This document shows, one piece after another, positions 62,070 through 64,000 of a stretch of DNA of 64,000 nucleotides. The notes beneath the pieces were generated by a model. The model made no database searches. It worked only from the letters and a program-made list of their open reading frames with translations, and had not been told where the DNA came from. The stretch lies in assembly GCA_965249965.1 (NCBI GenBank), contig OZ252262.1, positions 2,232,001 to 2,296,000 on the forward strand, in the 5' to 3' direction. How positions within the stretch are numbered: the stretch's first letter is position 1; the number at the start of each line of letters is the position of its first letter. This stretch comes from HXMU1420-13 sp965249965. Lineage in GTDB: Bacteria; Bacteroidota; Rhodothermia; Balneolales; Balneolaceae. The translations under genes and the position numbers were made by a program.

Positions 62070-62168
62070 TTAATTGGTGAAATATTGAACCAGTAAAACA
62101 ATTCCATAAACGATACTAATGCAAAGTATGCAGCTTATTATCAGTTTTAGGATGTCTTTCTTTTTCAT
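62070..62168 (-). CDS. 32-residue single-span membrane peptide
   Basis: A small frame on the minus strand from ATG 62166-62168 to TAA 62070-62072 encodes a basic head MKKKDILK followed by one hydrophobic helix (LIISCILCISIVYGIVLLV) and a short tail QYFTN. It fits exactly between the Crp/Fnr gene and the DUF2892 gene, 13 bases upstream of the latter, in the same direction. Basic-then-hydrophobic composition is what a real small inner-membrane protein looks like, but no homologue is known to me. It could also be a leader. Confidence 0.5.
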   Translation of the reverse strand: MKKKDILKLIISCILCISIVYGIVLLVQYFTN

Positions 62169-62204
62169 TGTTTAGATATATTACATCGATTAATTCACTA
62201 ATTC

Positions 62205-62220
62205 TGTGACTTTAGTCACA
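62205..62220. promoter_or_regulatory. Crp/Fnr-type operator
   Basis: TGTGACTTTAGTCACA has perfect seven-base arms around TT and fits the CRP consensus TGTGA-N6-TCACA. It overlaps the last two codons of the Crp/Fnr gene (stop 62216-62218) and its centre lies 44 bp upstream of the small ORF start. The adjacent regulator (62216-62845) has the R-E-x-x-S-R recognition-helix pattern and is the likely binder. It probably controls the small ORF and DUF2892 genes rather than the regulator's own promoter. Confidence 0.65.
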
Positions 62221-62845
62221 CTTCTAAAATTTTTATCCCAATAGCAGTCGATTCAATTTTACCTTCATTTTCCAGTTTTTTCAACATTCTGCTAATTACC
62301 TCTCTTACAGTACCCAATTCGTTTGCAATCTGAGAATGTTTAAGAGCGAGCACATTGGTATGTAATAAAGAGGCTTTTTGTTGTAAATACCTTAATAGGC
62401 GATCGTCTAGTTTGTTTATCAGAATGTGCTCGATAGTATCTAGCATTTCAGCATAACGCATATCGTATTGTTCAAAAAACAAGGTATTGAACTGAGGATA
62501 ATTTTTAATCCAGTGGGGGAGTACTTCTACAGGTATCAACAATACCGTTGATTCTTCCTCGGTTACAGCATGAATTTTACTGGGTAGATTTTTTAGTCCT
62601 GATGAGAAAGACATTACACAACTTTGCTTAGGTTGGATGTAGTACAATAGTAATTCTCTTTCATCGAATCGACTATATACCTTTATTAATCCTTCTAAAA
62701 CAATGGGTAACACCTGCACATATTGATGTGCACGTAGCAATTCTGTGCCTTTAGGGAAAGTTTGGATAGTTGCTTTCTCGATAGCAACATCAATTAATTC
62801 TGCGGGTAGAAAATTTAACTGCTTCTTAATATCAGATTTAATCAT
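62216..62845 (-). CDS. Crp/Fnr-family transcriptional regulator
   Basis: 209 residues. An N-terminal cyclic-nucleotide-binding-type beta-roll (about 10-110, VLPIVLEGLIKVYSRFDERELLLYYI) and dimerisation helix are followed by a winged helix-turn-helix (LKHSQIANELGTVREVISRMLKKLE, of which ELGTVREVISRM is the recognition helix). No N-terminal cysteine cluster is present, so it is not an oxygen-sensing FNR; the signal is unknown. It overlaps the PIG-L gene by eight bases and its 3' end carries a TGTGA-N6-TCACA site. Confidence 0.92.
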   Translation of the reverse strand: MIKSDIKKQLNFLPAELIDVAIEKATIQTFPKGTELLRAHQYVQVLPIVLEGLIKVYSRFDERELLLYYIQPKQSCVMSFSSGLKNLPSKIHAVTEEESTVLLIPVEVLPHWIKNYPQFNTLFFEQYDMRYAEMLDTIEHILINKLDDRLLRYLQQKASLLHTNVLALKHSQIANELGTVREVISRMLKKLENEGKIESTAIGIKILEV

Positions 62846-63737
62846 CTGCTAAATCTTTGGATATTTTCTTTTCAGAAAAATACTGGCGACCTAACCAGGA
62901 ATTATGGGTATCGTCCCAGGTGGAATAATGTCCAAAATCCGATATTCCAGAAATAGTGGCTCCCCAGGTTCCTACGCTCAATTGATAGTCGCGGGGAAAA
63001 ACATTCATCGGCAGATTATTGGTGTAGTATTCCACATAACTAAAAAGGGTATAAGGCATTTTATCCTTCATAATTTTTTGAACCAGCTTTGAACTATTGA
63101 TATGATCGGAGTGGTCTTCCGGATTCTTTGTGGAATCAATTTCGGCTACATGAACATGAAGAGGGTGTTGAAAGGAAGGTTCAGGTATTAACTCTTTCAG
63201 CACCGCTTCCAAATCACTTAAAGAATAAGTATTTAAACTATCTACCGTATTGATAGTTAATTTCTCTCCGGAAAGGATTTTTCTAACACTTTCGTAATTA
63301 TGGCGCACATACCCATTGCCATCAAAGTTGCCATCGGGTAATCGCAAAAAATATGCTGTGATGTTCCTGTAATGATATCCATTTACAGTAAATCCATTGA
63401 TGACATGCGCAGAATCAATGGGTTTTTCTTTGAAGTTTTCTCGTGGAAAAGCAGCTTTCACTAAAAATCGAAGCGCCCGTTTACTGCCTTCTTCACGGGC
63501 TAAAGTGTACTGATTATATTCCATACCATGACCCGCATCCCCCGCTGTGATGTGCAGAAAGATCAGAGTATGATTCGAATCTGCTGCTGCATGAAAAGCA
63601 TTCGGGTTCATAAAAAGTTGCCAATCATCAGGATGGGCAGTTACAAAAACTGAATTAGGTTGTGCAACAACAGAATGTATTGATAATGCTATCACCAAAA
63701 GAAGGGATGCATGTATAAGTAGGTTTCTATTCTTCAT
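62838..63737 (-). CDS. PIG-L family N-acetylglucosamine-type deacetylase, exported
   Basis: 299 residues with signal peptide (HASLLLVIALSIHSVVAQ). The zinc motif AHPDD is at about residues 33-37 and the partner histidine motif HSDH occurs in NPEDHSDHINSSKL. The region ITAGDAGHGMEYNQYTLAREEGSKRALRF is the common PIG-L pattern. Family members deacetylate GlcNAc-linked lipids or sugars (for example bacillithiol and mycothiol precursors); being exported, this one probably acts on envelope or environmental sugars. Its stop overlaps the Crp/Fnr gene start by eight bases, so the pair is co-transcribed. Confidence 0.88.
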   Translation of the reverse strand: MKNRNLLIHASLLLVIALSIHSVVAQPNSVFVTAHPDDWQLFMNPNAFHAAADSNHTLIFLHITAGDAGHGMEYNQYTLAREEGSKRALRFLVKAAFPRENFKEKPIDSAHVINGFTVNGYHYRNITAYFLRLPDGNFDGNGYVRHNYESVRKILSGEKLTINTVDSLNTYSLSDLEAVLKELIPEPSFQHPLHVHVAEIDSTKNPEDHSDHINSSKLVQKIMKDKMPYTLFSYVEYYTNNLPMNVFPRDYQLSVGTWGATISGISDFGHYSTWDDTHNSWLGRQYFSEKKISKDLADD

Positions 63738-63884
63738 GAGGTCGAAGGTATTTCAAAAATCAATGATAATAAACCAAAAGCAGAAGATCGGCTTACAAGA
63801 ATTGACTTCAAATTTTGCCAGAAAAGCGCTACCATAGAATATTATCAAGATTGAGTTTAATCCTTTTCAAAAATCATTGAGTGA

Positions 63885-64000
63885 ATGAAAACGCACTTTG
63901 AACTGAACGAAGTTACTCGAAAGTTACCCAAGCATTTACACAAGTTTATTGTTCGTCAGCCGTATGAAGAGTACACACCACAGAATCAGGCGGTGTGGCG
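63885..64000 (+). CDS. start of a phenylalanine-4-hydroxylase-like gene, partial
   Basis: 38 complete codons from ATG 63885 run to the window end: MKTHFELNEVTRKLPKHLHK then FIVRQPYEEYTPQNQAVWR. The pattern LPKHL..FIV.QPYE.YTP....VWR is the N-terminus of Bacteroidota-type phenylalanine/aromatic amino acid 4-monooxygenases. The iron-binding core lies outside the window. A 147-bp region separates it from the divergent PIG-L gene. Confidence 0.65.
   Translation, partial: MKTHFELNEVTRKLPKHLHKFIVRQPYEEYTPQNQAVW

Noticed and set aside
1..64000. tRNA, rRNA, CRISPR arrays, IS elements or phage genes
   Set aside because: No cloverleaf-type TpsiC arm, no rRNA-like conserved block, no spaced repeats, no transposase or integrase reading frame was found in either strand by eye.

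Overview
The window is a compact, AT-leaning bacterial chromosome segment with no intergenic gap over about 300 bp and no rRNA, tRNA, CRISPR array or insertion sequence that I can see. The gene set points to the Bacteroidota/Rhodothermota/Balneolota group, most likely Balneolaceae (inference). The signs are type IX secretion C-terminal sorting domains of the NYPNPFNPST type, PorV/PorQ-like and DUF5683 proteins, CarboxypepD_reg/TonB receptors, a DUF6090 protein, and one good Bacteroidota-style -33/-7 promoter. The short 404-residue IspG (no large insert domain) and the NFGIPYG motif in DNA polymerase I argue against classical Bacteroidia or Flavobacteriia.

Layout. 0-15.5 kb is mostly housekeeping: end of a sigma factor and its overlapping anti-sigma factor, parA-parB-DUF5683-LOG, a TPR protein, transketolase, a convergent PP2C-type phosphatase, polA, a carotenoid-desaturase-like flavoprotein, two tandem rhomboid proteases and ispG. 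15.5-37.7 kb is a starch/maltodextrin utilisation locus. It starts with two LacI-type palindromic operators flanking an intergenic region, then a SurA-like lipoprotein, a TonB receptor broken by one in-frame TAA, a very large secreted FnIII protein, a PorV-like protein, a multi-module starch-binding-like surface protein, a hairpin terminator, a LacI regulator, two GH13 amylases, an MFS sugar transporter and a type I pullulanase. There is no SusD homologue. 37.7-42.1 kb holds a cysteine-less thioredoxin-fold protein, pabC-like, folC and rho.

42.1-50.9 kb is a minus-strand block of envelope and lipoprotein genes: a TonB receptor, DUF418, DUF6090, two unknown lipoproteins, a TolB/PD40-like protein, a cysteine-less SUMF1-fold protein and an exported ADP-ribosylglycohydrolase-fold lipoprotein. 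It also contains what looks like a C-terminal scrap of a Gfo/Idh/MocA oxidoreductase. 51-64 kb returns to metabolism: a STAS-like protein, an MBL hydrolase, a second CrtI/PYROXD2-like flavoprotein coupled to alr, an FKBP lipoprotein, the rpiB-glyA-tatC operon, an inositol monophosphatase with aguB and aguA (agmatine to putrescine), DUF427, DUF2892, an unlisted 32-residue membrane peptide, a Crp/Fnr regulator with a textbook TGTGA-N6-TCACA site at its 3' end, a PIG-L deacetylase, and the first 38 codons of a phenylalanine-4-hydroxylase-like gene.

How it fits together (inference): the LacI regulator probably senses a maltodextrin and represses the 15.8 kb promoter through two near-identical 16-bp palindromes whose centres are 199 bp apart. 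Surface amylases and pullulanase cut starch, the binding protein and TonB/PorV machinery act at the outer membrane, and the MFS permease imports the product. In the sequenced copy the TonB receptor is interrupted, which may make the locus partly non-functional or may be an assembly error.
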